Source of the DNA: Dethiosulfovibrio peptidovorans DSM 11002
Lineage (GTDB): Bacteria; Synergistota; Synergistia; Synergistales; Dethiosulfovibrionaceae
NCBI RefSeq assembly: GCF_000172975.1
Contig: NZ_ABTR02000001.1
Coordinates: 1,402,501-1,466,500, forward strand
Direction: 5' to 3'
Length of the DNA: 64,000 nt
In this document: positions 1-8,632 of the stretch, piece by piece
How the letters are laid out: each line of letters starts with the position of its first letter
How positions within the stretch are numbered: position 1 is the first letter of the stretch
Notes under the pieces: model-generated
The model's input: the letters and a program-made list of their open reading frames with translations, nothing else
What the model was told of the DNA's origin: nothing
Database searches by the model: none
Made by a program: the position numbers and the translations under genes

Positions 1-1
1 C

Positions 2-544
2 GATTCTCCGAGACACTTTGTCCCGGGAGGAAGGACGGTGGATCTTATCGATGTGAAGGAGATGTTCCTGCCTCTGGTCGTCCTGGACCTCTCTCGGGAT
101 GTCTCGGAAAATCCGGACAGATGTCTCTCCAGAGAGGATATTATCGCCTGGGAGGACTCCTACGGCAGGATCCCTGAGGGGTGCTTTTTCGCCCTCAGGA
201 CCGACTGGTCCAAACGCTGGCCCGACTGCGATGCCATGGACAACAAGGACGAGAAGGGCATTGCACATTATCCCGGGTATAGTCTGGATTCCCTCAGGTT
301 CCTCTACGAGGAGAGGGGAGTGACTGCATCGGGACACGAGACCGCCGATACGGACTGCGGTGTCGACTCTTCCAACGGTAACATGGTCTGCGAGCATTAC
401 GTTCTGGCCCAGGATCGCTATCAGATAGAGCTGATGGCGAATCTGGATAAGGTGCCGCCTAAAGGGGCTCTGATAGTGGCGGCTTTTCCGAAGCTTAAGG
501 ATGGTTCGGGCTTCCCCGCCCGCTGCTTCGCCATACTTCCCTGA
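2..544 (+). CDS. Cyclase family protein, 3' part only (kynurenine formamidase-like)
   Basis: The reading frame is already open at base 2, so the gene begins left of the window and the GTG at 38 is not its true start. The first visible residues, DSPRHF, match the D-x-P-x-HF metal-binding motif of the cyclase/kynurenine formamidase family (PF04199), which hydrolyses amide or lactone bonds using a metal. Further support is the segment FFALRTDWSKRW, then a YPGYS segment, and a C-terminal part ending in FPARCFAILP, which resembles the family's usual ending. About 180 residues are visible and family members run to roughly 210-260, so only the N-terminal strand region is missing. The substrate cannot be told from sequence. 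A strong hairpin follows the stop. Confidence 0.8.
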   Translation, partial: DSPRHFVPGGRTVDLIDVKEMFLPLVVLDLSRDVSENPDRCLSREDIIAWEDSYGRIPEGCFFALRTDWSKRWPDCDAMDNKDEKGIAHYPGYSLDSLRFLYEERGVTASGHETADTDCGVDSSNGNMVCEHYVLAQDRYQIELMANLDKVPPKGALIVAAFPKLKDGSGFPARCFAILP

Positions 545-557
545 TCTGTCTCCGTAA

Positions 558-595
558 CAATCGGAGGGAGAGCGATATCGCTCTCCCTCCGATTG
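558..595. terminator. Bidirectional terminator hairpin
   Basis: A perfect 38-base palindrome lies between two convergent genes. Its arms begin CAATCGGAGGGAG and the centre is GCGATATCGC. A short T-rich stretch follows on the plus strand. It probably ends both the cyclase gene and the S9 peptidase gene. Confidence 0.8.
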
Positions 596-600
596 TTTCT

Positions 601-2538
601 CTAGTCCTTGAGATATCTATCGAACCAACGGGAGATCTCCTCCAGACGAGCCAGTCTCTCCCGTGGTTTTCCCCCTCGACTTAGCTCGTGGTTTTCTCCC
701 TTGAAGACGCATATTTTGCTGCCCACTCCGTGGCGCTTAAGGGCGGTGAACATCTGAAGCCCCTGGGACAGCTCGCACCGATAGTCCTCATCTGAGTGGA
801 TGAATAAAGTCGGAGTTGTCGCGCGGTCCGCGTATTTCAAAGGTGAATGCCACCATAGCTTCTCGACGTCGTCCCATATGTCGGCGTCCTGCTGGTCAGG
901 GACGAAATAGTATCCTATGTCGGAGATCCCGGCCTTGGAGATCCAGTTGGAAATGCTTCTCTGGGAGACAGCGGCCTTGAATCGGTCGGTGTGGCCTATT
1001 ATCCAGTTGGTCATATAGCCTCCGTAGGACCCTCCAGTAACCCCCATGCGGTCTTCGTCCACGAAGGGCAGTTTTTCCACCTCGTCCGTGAAGGCCATGA
1101 TGTCTTCGTAGTCCACCGTGCCGTATTTACCCCTGATATCGTCGAAGTCGTTGCCCTTGCCGTCGCTTCCCCTGGGGTTGCAGAAGGCCACCACGTAGCC
1201 TCTGGCGGCCCAGAGCTGCATCTCGTGAAAATACACCTCGCCGAATGCAGTCTTGGGGCCCCCGTGTATGTGGATTATGGCGGGATACCTCTCTCCTTCT
1301 CTGTAATCCGTGGGTTTCATGATCCATCCGTCTATGGGGCAACCCGGGTCGGAACGGCTCGCCAAGGGCTCGGGAACGGACAGTATCCTATCGGACGTCG
1401 TCCATCCGTTGAAGCCCGAGACCCTGCGCTCCTCTCCGCTCTCAACGATGTAGAGCTCCTGGAGGGCGAGCCCCTTTAATCCGATCACGGCGGCCTTCCT
1501 TCCGCTTACATGGTAATCGTCCACGGAGGAGATTTTTTCGGTCTCCTGAACGATCTTTCCCGACAGGTCCAGAGAGTGTAGATGCGACTCGATTCCGTCG
1601 GTGGAGACGAACCAGATCTTGCCGCTGTCCACGAAGAAGGCCAGGTTGAGATCGGAGGTTCCGTAACGGCAGTCGCAGCCTACGGAGTTTCTGAGTCCTC
1701 TGTCGAGTCCGGGTGTGATCTCTCTCGGAACGCCGTCTTTGAGCACATGGAAGGCGACGTTCTCGTTTATGCCGTGTCTGTCGAGTTTCGACCCCGTGAG
1801 CACCACGGATTCGTCCAGATAGTCGGCGCACTTGCAGGCGAAGGCCCCGTCGGGGATCAACTCGTCGATCTCCCCTGTTTTCAGGTCCAGCTCCCTGAGG
1901 CCGCTCCTTATGGGCCTTACGTCGGTGAAGTCCGGGCCGGTTATCAGGACCTTGGTCTTGTCTGGGGAGAGCCTGTAGCGATCCACGTCCAGCGTGTCGG
2001 GGGTCAGCTTTCTGGCTTCGCCACCCCTTTCGTAGATGTACAGAGCCGTTCTCTTCTGGGCGGTGTACCCCTTGCCGTTGGAGCAGAAAGGCACCTGCTC
2101 GAAGACCATGTAGTCCGCTTCCGCCAGCTTTTCCGATTCCCTGGGATCCTCTCCCGACAGGAGATAGCGGTTCCCTCCAAGGTGGACGATGGACGAGATC
2201 GCGAACGTCAGGGATCCGATAGGCTGAGCTTCCCCTCCCCCTAGAGCTATGGCGTACAGGTCGGTGGTCCCCTTTTCTGGGTCTTTCCTGTCGCTGGCGA
2301 AGACGATCTCCTCGCCGTCGTTGTTCCAGCAAAAAAACTTTTCCCATCCGGATCCCGTCAAGGGGCGATTTTCCCCGGAGTCCAGGATATGGAGCCACAG
2401 TCTCGAATCGTAGCGGTTTTTCTCCAGGTCCGCCTTATGGACCGAGTAACAGATAGATCTTCCGTCGGGAGAGATGGACGGACCGGAGAGAAAGCGAAAC
2501 TTCAGCAGGTCCTCAGGCGACATATTTCCCCTTTTCAC
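601..2538 (-). CDS. S9 family prolyl oligopeptidase / acylaminoacyl-peptidase
   Basis: A 645-residue serine peptidase that cleaves short peptides in the cytoplasm; no signal peptide is visible. Residues 1 to about 390 resemble the beta-propeller of S9 enzymes (SPDG and SPDK repeats near 23 and 192). The alpha/beta-hydrolase domain follows: HIHGGPKT near 423 forms the oxyanion loop, Ser504 sits in GGSYGG, the catalytic Asp lies in HSDEDYR (583-585), and His617 in GENHE. The GTG at 2538 has an AAGGGA sequence upstream; an ATG at 2523 is an alternative start. The length is typical for the family. It fits an organism that lives on imported peptides and lies downstream of an oligopeptide-binding protein gene on the same strand. 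Confidence 0.93.
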   Translation of the reverse strand: MKRGNMSPEDLLKFRFLSGPSISPDGRSICYSVHKADLEKNRYDSRLWLHILDSGENRPLTGSGWEKFFCWNNDGEEIVFASDRKDPEKGTTDLYAIALGGGEAQPIGSLTFAISSIVHLGGNRYLLSGEDPRESEKLAEADYMVFEQVPFCSNGKGYTAQKRTALYIYERGGEARKLTPDTLDVDRYRLSPDKTKVLITGPDFTDVRPIRSGLRELDLKTGEIDELIPDGAFACKCADYLDESVVLTGSKLDRHGINENVAFHVLKDGVPREITPGLDRGLRNSVGCDCRYGTSDLNLAFFVDSGKIWFVSTDGIESHLHSLDLSGKIVQETEKISSVDDYHVSGRKAAVIGLKGLALQELYIVESGEERRVSGFNGWTTSDRILSVPEPLASRSDPGCPIDGWIMKPTDYREGERYPAIIHIHGGPKTAFGEVYFHEMQLWAARGYVVAFCNPRGSDGKGNDFDDIRGKYGTVDYEDIMAFTDEVEKLPFVDEDRMGVTGGSYGGYMTNWIIGHTDRFKAAVSQRSISNWISKAGISDIGYYFVPDQQDADIWDDVEKLWWHSPLKYADRATTPTLFIHSDEDYRCELSQGLQMFTALKRHGVGSKICVFKGENHELSRGGKPRERLARLEEISRWFDRYLKD

Positions 2539-2576
2539 GATAGGTCATCCCTTTCTTTCATCCAGTTCCAGAGAAG

Positions 2577-2600
2577 GGAGGCCGCAGGACGCGGCCCCCC
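2577..2600 (-). terminator. GC-rich hairpin after the peptide-binding protein gene
   Basis: GGGAGGCCGC and GCGGCCCCCC face each other across a five-base loop with one mismatch. It lies between the end of the binding-protein gene and the start of the S9 peptidase. The T-run after it is weak, so it may be only a partial terminator. Confidence 0.4.
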
Positions 2601-2641
2601 TATCGTCTTGTAGTTTCGACTTGATTTTCCTACCCTAACCC

Positions 2642-4264
2642 CTATCTGTCCAGCCAGACCTCGGTCAGTTCGGTCATGTAATCTCCCAAAAATGCCAGAT
2701 CTACCCCCTGGACGTCGGGGCGAGTGACAAGGCTGGTGGTCTGGTAGAAGAGGAACATCCAGACCGCGTCGTCCACTATTTGCTGCTCCGCCTTTCCGTA
2801 GAGCTCCCAACGTTTGTCGGGGTCGGTCTCTCTTCTGGCTTCCTTCAGCCAGCGGTCGACGTCGTCGTTTTTATATCGGCAGTAGTTGCCCTTGGGGCCG
2901 AAGTTGTCGGAACAGAACAGGGTGTAGAGGAAGTTGTCCGGATCGGCGTAGTCCCCGGCCCATCCGGCCCGGAAGAACTTGAAATCTCCTCGCCTAACCG
3001 CGTCGTAATGGGCTCCTACCTCGGAGGAGGACAGCCTGATCTTTATTCCCAGCTCTCCAAGTTGGGCCTGCATGGCCTCCGCTATGGAGCGGTGTCTGGG
3101 GTTGTTGTTGAAGTACAGCGTAAGCTCCAGACCTTTCTCATAACCCGCCTCCGAGAGGAGTTGTTTAGCTTTTTCCGGGTTGTACTCATAGCCCTTCAGA
3201 TCGTCGTTGTATCCCGGCATCCCAGGAGGCAGCACACCTTTGGCCGGTTGGTATCTGCCGTTGAGGACCAGCTCGTTTATGCCCTCTCTGTTTACCCCGT
3301 AGTTGAGTGCCTGACGGAGTTTGAGGTTGTCCATGAACGGCTCGCCAGTCTGGCTCATGCCGTAGTAGTAGGTGTTGAGCCCCGGACGTTCCTGGAAGTA
3401 GGGGGCGAAGCCGTCCTTAAGTTCCTGATAGTACTCGTCCGGTATGTCCGGAAGGACGTCTATATTGCCCTTTTTGAACTCCAGATAGGCCACGCCGTTG
3501 TCCGGTATGACCATGAGATCGACTCCGTCCAGGTATGGCAGCTTCACTCCTATATCGTCCTTGCCCCAGTAATTCGGGTTTTTGCGGAAAGAGGCGATGC
3601 TGTCGTGTTTCCATTCCTGGAGGATGAAGGGGCCGGTCCCTACGGGATGAAACGTGAAACTCTTGCCCCATTTTTCGGCGTCCTCTCGGGGAATCACCCC
3701 GAAGGACGGATAGGTCAGTACCGCCAGAAACGGCGCGAAAGGCTCGTCCAACGTAAACCGAACGGTGTAGTCGTCCAGGACCTCCACTCCGGCCCACTCG
3801 GAGACCTTGCCATCGTTGAGCTCCTGGTAGCCCTTTATCTTGTTTGCGAAGAAAACCCTGGCGGATTTCATCTTTACCAAACGTTCGAAGGAATATTTTA
3901 CGTCCTCGGCGGTCATCTCTCTGCCTCCGTTGAGAGCAGGTTCTCCCAGTACGTTATCGTGAAAAAGCACTCCCTTTCTGAGATGGAAGGTCCATACCCT
4001 GGAGTCGTCGTCAACCTCCCAGTTTTCGGCGAGGCAGGGAAGTATCTCCTTGCCGGAAGGGCTCGTCTTGACCAGTGTCTCTAGATAGAGATTGGTTCCC
4101 CTCGTGGCTGTGGTTATGTTGGATGTAACCGGGTCGAGCGAAGGTGGGTCGTTTATTATCCTCCATCTGAGGATTCCCCCGCTTTTAGGATTCGCCGATA
4201 CCGTGGTAGACAGGATAGCTACGATAAGGGTGCCCAGTAATGCCAGCGCAAAGGTTCTTTTCAT
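2642..4264 (-). CDS. Peptide ABC transporter substrate-binding protein (SBP_bac_5, DppA/OppA type)
   Basis: A 540-residue extracytoplasmic binding protein that captures oligopeptides for an ABC importer. Residues 1-24 form a signal peptide (MKRTFALALLGTLIVAIL then a VSA-N cleavage site). The mature protein starts GGILRWRIINDPPSLDPV, typical of family 5 binding proteins, and contains the signature segment VGTGPFILQEW near 205-215. Length is normal. It is transcribed away from a dppBCDF-type operon that starts at 4749, with a 484-base gap between, and probably serves that importer. No lipobox cysteine is seen after the signal peptide, so anchoring is not by lipid. Confidence 0.93.
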   Translation of the reverse strand: MKRTFALALLGTLIVAILSTTVSANPKSGGILRWRIINDPPSLDPVTSNITTATRGTNLYLETLVKTSPSGKEILPCLAENWEVDDDSRVWTFHLRKGVLFHDNVLGEPALNGGREMTAEDVKYSFERLVKMKSARVFFANKIKGYQELNDGKVSEWAGVEVLDDYTVRFTLDEPFAPFLAVLTYPSFGVIPREDAEKWGKSFTFHPVGTGPFILQEWKHDSIASFRKNPNYWGKDDIGVKLPYLDGVDLMVIPDNGVAYLEFKKGNIDVLPDIPDEYYQELKDGFAPYFQERPGLNTYYYGMSQTGEPFMDNLKLRQALNYGVNREGINELVLNGRYQPAKGVLPPGMPGYNDDLKGYEYNPEKAKQLLSEAGYEKGLELTLYFNNNPRHRSIAEAMQAQLGELGIKIRLSSSEVGAHYDAVRRGDFKFFRAGWAGDYADPDNFLYTLFCSDNFGPKGNYCRYKNDDVDRWLKEARRETDPDKRWELYGKAEQQIVDDAVWMFLFYQTTSLVTRPDVQGVDLAFLGDYMTELTEVWLDR

Positions 4265-4748
4265 TTTTTCTTCCCTCCGTTTTCTCTCTGCCGAGATGAT
4301 CGATCCCCATGCGTCCCCTGTGATGTCGAGTTTTTAGAATCCACAAAGGAATCCATTTTGAGGATACATTATGAGTATGCTGTCCTTTTGGTATCGGGGC
4401 AATAGTGGCGGTGTTAAAAAATAGGTGTTTCTATCGACAAATAGGAGTATAATAAACTCGTTGATCCTCATGTTACATCGTCTTCATCTCTCGAGTTTCC
4501 TCAAAAAAGACTATTTTTTTATCTTCCTGTTTGTTGAGTCCTGTTGTTAGCGGCAATTACTCTGACACCCGCGTCGTCGGGAAGGGGTTTTGTAACTTAT
4601 GTTCATGGCTTTGTTTGGGGAGGTGATTAGTTTGTGCGATAAAGTTATCCGCTTTGTCGTGGGAGACCTCTGAAGGGGAGGTTCTCTCGGCATCACGGCG
4701 TCTCTTACGGTAGAGTCTTCATCACGATAGATAGGAGGTGGCCCTGGT
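4265..4748. other. Divergent control region with a possible short leader ORF
   Basis: This 484-base AT-rich gap separates the binding-protein gene from the permease operon and must hold promoters in both directions. A perfect TATAAT is at 4448-4453 but lacks a convincing -35 box. At 4617-4631 a strong GGGGAGG site stands eight bases before a TTG that would encode a 13-residue peptide ending at 4673. An imperfect GAGACCTC/GAGGTTCTC hairpin then lies at 4663-4686 without a T-run. I see no longer gene. The leader ORF is speculative. Confidence 0.35.
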
Positions 4749-5675
4749 ATGTTCACTTACATAATGAGGCGAATTTTGTACACTATCCCCGTGGTCTGGG
4801 GAGTCGTTACGGCCGTTTTCATATTGATCAATGTGGTTCCCGGAGACCCGGCCATGATTATGATGGGTCAAAGAGGAGATCCCGAGACCTTGGCCAAGAT
4901 CCGTCACGATCTGGGGTTGGATCTGCCCCTTCATAAACAATATATAAATTTCATCAGTCAGTTGATCAAGGGGGACCTGGGAACATCCTACAGGACCAAC
5001 GAAAAGGTGGCAGATGCCATCAAGGATCGCTTAGGAGCGACGGCACGGCTCGCCATGTGGGCATTGGTGCTCGGTACGGTGATAGGTGTCGGTGCCGGGA
5101 TTCTCTCGGCGGTCAAGCAATACTCGGTGTTCGATTATTCGGCCATGATAATAGCTATCGCAGGGGTGAGCGCCCCGGTCTTCTGGGTCGGGCTTCTGCT
5201 TCTTCTGATCTTCGCCTATGGTCTGGGGTGGTTGCCAGGAGCGGGATATGGCGACGGATCGTGGCGCTATCTCATACTTCCGGTGATTACCTTGGGAGTG
5301 AGACCGGGGGCTTTGACCGCCCGTCTTACCAGGTCCTGTATGCTTGAGGTCTTGAACCAGGACTACATAAGGACCGCCAAGGCCAAGGGATTGGCGGGCA
5401 ATGTCGTGGTGATGAAGCATGCCCTCAAGAACGCAATGATCCCCGTGGTGACCATAGTGGGGACTCAGATAGCCTCGTTGCTTTCCGGTGCGGTCCTCAC
5501 CGAGACGATATTCGCCTGGCCCGGAATAGGTCGTCTCTCGGTGGAGGCTCTCATAGCCAGAGATTTCCCCATGATAAGGGGGACGGTCATTTTTATGGCG
5601 TTGATTTTCCTCGTCGCCAACCTGATCGTCGATATCTCCTACGGCTTCTTCGATCCCAGGATCCGTTACGATTAA
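4749..5675 (+). CDS. Peptide ABC transporter permease, DppB type
   Basis: A 308-residue inner-membrane permease, one half of the translocation pore of a dipeptide/oligopeptide importer. It starts with the usual N-terminal helix (MRRILYTIPVVWGVVTAVFIL), has the conserved NVVPGDPA loop near 28, and carries the EAA loop that contacts the ATPases (around 210-235, DYIRTAKAKGL). It ends in DPRIRYD, a hallmark of DppB proteins. AGGAGG lies ten bases before the ATG. It is the first gene of an operon with a second permease and two ATPases, with tight spacing downstream. Confidence 0.95.
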   Translation: MFTYIMRRILYTIPVVWGVVTAVFILINVVPGDPAMIMMGQRGDPETLAKIRHDLGLDLPLHKQYINFISQLIKGDLGTSYRTNEKVADAIKDRLGATARLAMWALVLGTVIGVGAGILSAVKQYSVFDYSAMIIAIAGVSAPVFWVGLLLLLIFAYGLGWLPGAGYGDGSWRYLILPVITLGVRPGALTARLTRSCMLEVLNQDYIRTAKAKGLAGNVVVMKHALKNAMIPVVTIVGTQIASLLSGAVLTETIFAWPGIGRLSVEALIARDFPMIRGTVIFMALIFLVANLIVDISYGFFDPRIRYD

Positions 5676-5688
5676 GGGGGGACCGAGG

Positions 5689-6597
5689 TTGAATAAAAAG
5701 GATAAAGCGGTCGACACCGCAAAGAACCGCAAGCACGGCAGTCTCTGGTACGAGGCATGGGTGCGTTTTCGCAGGAATAAATTGGCCATGTTGGGGCTTA
5801 TCATGGTCCTCTTTCTCCTGGCCGTGGCCCTCTTCGCTCCTCAGATAGCTCCCTACGATCCCTTTAAACAGCTTATATGGACCGAGGGAAAGGCGGCCAA
5901 ACTGGCCGCCCCTACAGCTAGTCATATCATGGGCACCGATCTCTACGGAAGGGATATCCTCAGCAGGGTCGTATTCGGGGCCCGCATCTCCCTACAGATA
6001 GGGGTTTTCGCCACGTTGGTGTCCCTAATGATAGGCATCCCTCTGGGGGCTCTGGCCGGTTACTTTGGAGGATGGGTCGACGATGCCATATCGTGGCTGA
6101 TAAACGTGGTTTTCGCCTTTCCCTTCTTTCTCTTCGTTCTGGCTATAATCGCCGTATTCAACAATCCCAGCATGATGGTCGTCTTCGTTGCCATTGGTCT
6201 GGTTTCCTGGGTGCCGGTCGCGAGGATCACCAGGGCTCAGTTCATCTCCCTCAGGGAGAGGGAGTACGTAGAGGCGGCTAAGGCGCTCGGCATACCGACC
6301 TGGAGAATAATCTTTTCCCACATCCTTCCCAACGCTCTGGCTCCGGTCATAGTTCAGGCGACCCTGGGGTTGGGCAGCATCATAATGGTGGAGGCGGGAT
6401 TGGCCTTCCTCGGTTTCGGAGCTCAGCCTCCCACTCCAAGCTGGGGGCTGATGATCTCGGTAGGGCAGAAGTACCTGGCCACCGGTCAGTGGTGGTGGGC
6501 GATCTTCCCCGGTCTGGCCATAATGTACACAGTTTTGGCCTTCAACTTCGTCGGAGACGGCCTGAGGGACGCTCTGGACGTCCGGCTTAAGAGATAG
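5689..6597 (+). CDS. Peptide ABC transporter permease, DppC type
   Basis: A 302-residue inner-membrane permease that pairs with the DppB-type protein just upstream. It has the cytoplasmic N-terminal extension and an OppC-like segment (RNKLAMLGLIMVLFL), the MGTDLYGRDILSRVV motif near 82-96, and the EAA loop REREYVEAAKALG. The C-terminus GDGLRDALDVRLKR is diagnostic. Translation begins at a TTG 13 bases after the previous stop, preceded by AAGGGGGGA. The short gap argues for coupled expression. Confidence 0.95.
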   Translation: MNKKDKAVDTAKNRKHGSLWYEAWVRFRRNKLAMLGLIMVLFLLAVALFAPQIAPYDPFKQLIWTEGKAAKLAAPTASHIMGTDLYGRDILSRVVFGARISLQIGVFATLVSLMIGIPLGALAGYFGGWVDDAISWLINVVFAFPFFLFVLAIIAVFNNPSMMVVFVAIGLVSWVPVARITRAQFISLREREYVEAAKALGIPTWRIIFSHILPNALAPVIVQATLGLGSIIMVEAGLAFLGFGAQPPTPSWGLMISVGQKYLATGQWWWAIFPGLAIMYTVLAFNFVGDGLRDALDVRLKR

Positions 6598-6609
6598 GAG
6601 GTGTCGGGC

Positions 6610-7602
6610 ATGGCATTGTTGGAAGTCAGAAACCTTAAGACCTATTTCGATACCGATGCCGGAACGGTCAAGGCCGTGGACGGTGTCTCCTTTTCCATCG
6701 AGCCCGGCAAGACCCTGGGCATAGTCGGTGAATCGGGATGTGGAAAGTCGGTGACCTCCCTGTCCATAATGGGACTTCTCCCCAAGCCGGTTGGTCGAGT
6801 GGCCGGAGGAGAGGTCGTCATGAACGGAGTCGACCTGTTGAACCTCTCCGAGCCGGAGATGAGGAAGATCCGAGGCAACGATATCTCCATGATATTTCAG
6901 GAGCCCATGACGAGTTTAAACCCGGTGTACACCATAGGGGAGCAGATCATGGAGCCTCTGAGGCTTCATCAGAAGATGGACGATCGGCAGGCCAAAAAGA
7001 GGGCCGTCGAGATGTTGGACCTGGTCGGAATCCCTTCGCCGGATCAGAGAGTGGACGAATACCCTCACCAGCTTTCCGGAGGGATGAGGCAGAGGGCCAT
7101 GATAGCCATGGCCTTGGCCTGTAACCCTGCTCTGCTGATAGCGGACGAGCCCACCACTGCTTTGGACGTGACGGTACAGGCTCAGATACTGGATCTCATG
7201 AACGACCTGAGGGAGAAACTGAACTCGGCTATAATGTTCATAACCCACGATCTGGGAGTCATAGCTCAGATGGCCCAGAGGGTGGTGGTGATGTACGCCG
7301 GTAAGGTCGTGGAGGAGGCCGATGTGATTCCCCTCTACAAGGAGCCCCTTCATCCCTATACCCAGGGGCTTCTTCGGTCCATACCGAGGATGGACAGTGA
7401 CAAGGAAAGATTGGATGTCATCCCCGGGGTGGTGCCGAACCCGTTGGACTTCACGGAGGGGTGTAAGTTCCACAATCGCTGCGATCAGTGCCTAGATCGA
7501 TGCAGCGTCGAGGAGCCTCCCATATACAGGCTCAAGGGCGACCGCAAGGTACGTTGTTGGCTGTACGAGGATCATCCCGACAGAGAGGGGGTCGAGGAAT
7601 GA
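6610..7602 (+). CDS. Peptide ABC transporter ATP-binding protein, DppD type
   Basis: A 330-residue ATPase that powers the importer. Walker A is GESGCGKS, the Q-loop is IFQEPM, the signature is LSGGMRQR, Walker B is [12 protein letters not shown] and the switch His is in ITHD. The C-terminal OppD/DppD extension has the cysteine cluster (C-x6-C-x2-C-x3-C, around 285-300, then RCW) that in relatives binds an Fe-S cluster. I chose the ATG at 6610 because AGGAGG, overlapping the previous gene's stop, lies eight bases upstream; a GTG at 6601 would sit too close to it. It overlaps the next ATPase gene by four bases. Confidence 0.94.
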   Translation: MALLEVRNLKTYFDTDAGTVKAVDGVSFSIEPGKTLGIVGESGCGKSVTSLSIMGLLPKPVGRVAGGEVVMNGVDLLNLSEPEMRKIRGNDISMIFQEPMTSLNPVYTIGEQIMEPLRLHQKMDDRQAKKRAVEMLDLVGIPSPDQRVDEYPHQLSGGMRQRAMIAMALACNPALLIADEPTTALDVTVQAQILDLMNDLREKLNSAIMFITHDLGVIAQMAQRVVVMYAGKVVEEADVIPLYKEPLHPYTQGLLRSIPRMDSDKERLDVIPGVVPNPLDFTEGCKFHNRCDQCLDRCSVEEPPIYRLKGDRKVRCWLYEDHPDREGVEE

Positions 7603-8588
7603 GCGTTCCCGTCGAGAGGGAGGAGTTTCTGAGGGTAGAGAGCCTTAAGAAATATTTCCCCATAAGGAAGGGTATATTCAAGAAGGTGGTCAACCACGTG
7701 AAGGCGGTGGACGGCGTTTCCTTCTCCATCCGAGAGGGAGAGACGCTGGGATTGGTAGGAGAATCGGGATGCGGAAAGTCGACCACCGGCAGGACCTTGA
7801 TGCATCTTCTGGAACCGACCGATGGCTCGGTCTACTTTCAGGGTCGAGAGCTGGGGCAGATGCTCAAGGATAACCCCGGACAGGTTAGACAAAACATTCA
7901 GATAATATTCCAGGACCCTTACGGTAGCCTCAATCCCAGGATGACCGTGAGCGAGATAGTGGGAGAGGCGGTGAAACTGTACGGTATCGCCAAAGGTCGT
8001 AAGGAGCTTGACCGGTACGTCACCGACGTGATAGTCAAGGCCGGTCTTCGTCCCGAACATCGTTTCCGCTATCCTCACGAGTTCTCCGGCGGTCAGAGAC
8101 AGCGAATAGGTATAGCTCGGGCCCTTGCCTTGAATCCCAAGTTCATCGTGTGCGACGAGCCGGTCTCTGCCCTGGACGTGTCCATTCAGAGCCAGGTTTT
8201 GAACGAGCTGAGGGATCTTCAGCAGGAGCTGGGCCTTACCTATCTCTTCATCACCCATGATCTGTCGGTGGTCAAGCATATCTCCGACAGGATCGCCATA
8301 ATGTACCTCGGCAAGGTGGTGGAGATAACCTCCAAGGACTCGATATTCATCAATCCCCTTCATCCCTATACCAAGGCGTTGATGTCGGCGATCCCCCTTC
8401 CCGATCCCACCGTGAAGGTGGAGAGGATCCCCCTGGAGGGCGACATCCCCTCTCCTATAGACCCGCCGTCGGGATGTCGGTTTCACACCAGATGTCCTTA
8501 CGCCATGGACAGATGTAGAGAGGAAGAGCCACTTTTGGTGGAGGTGGAGAAGGATCACGAAGTGGCGTGTTTCCTTCTTGAAAGGTAG
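7599..8588 (+). CDS. Peptide ABC transporter ATP-binding protein, DppF type
   Basis: A 329-residue second ATPase of the importer. Walker A is GESGCGKST, the signature is FSGGQRQR, Walker B is [12 protein letters not shown], and the switch is ITHD. The C-terminal oligopeptide-transport extension carries C-x5[10 protein letters not shown]. The ATG at 7599 overlaps the upstream TGA (ATGA), which indicates translational coupling; the open frame continues upstream but that part is antisense-like and has no ribosome site. A strong terminator follows two bases after the stop, ending the dppBCDF-type operon. Confidence 0.94.
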   Translation: MSVPVEREEFLRVESLKKYFPIRKGIFKKVVNHVKAVDGVSFSIREGETLGLVGESGCGKSTTGRTLMHLLEPTDGSVYFQGRELGQMLKDNPGQVRQNIQIIFQDPYGSLNPRMTVSEIVGEAVKLYGIAKGRKELDRYVTDVIVKAGLRPEHRFRYPHEFSGGQRQRIGIARALALNPKFIVCDEPVSALDVSIQSQVLNELRDLQQELGLTYLFITHDLSVVKHISDRIAIMYLGKVVEITSKDSIFINPLHPYTKALMSAIPLPDPTVKVERIPLEGDIPSPIDPPSGCRFHTRCPYAMDRCREEEPLLVEVEKDHEVACFLLER

Positions 8589-8632
8589 AAAAAAGGCGGA
8601 GCCGAGATGTTGTTCTCGGCTCCGCCTTTTTT
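8589..8632. terminator. Bidirectional terminator
   Basis: An 18-base perfect stem (AAAAAAGGCGGAGCCGAG and its complement) closes over an eight-base loop, with T-runs on both strands. It ends the importer operon on the plus strand and the amidohydrolase gene on the minus strand. Confidence 0.93.

Noticed and set aside
2780-4084. Long antisense open frame over the peptide-binding gene
   Set aside because: It has no start signal and its product looks like a shadow of the highly supported minus-strand gene. Similar antisense frames over other genes were dismissed for the same reason.
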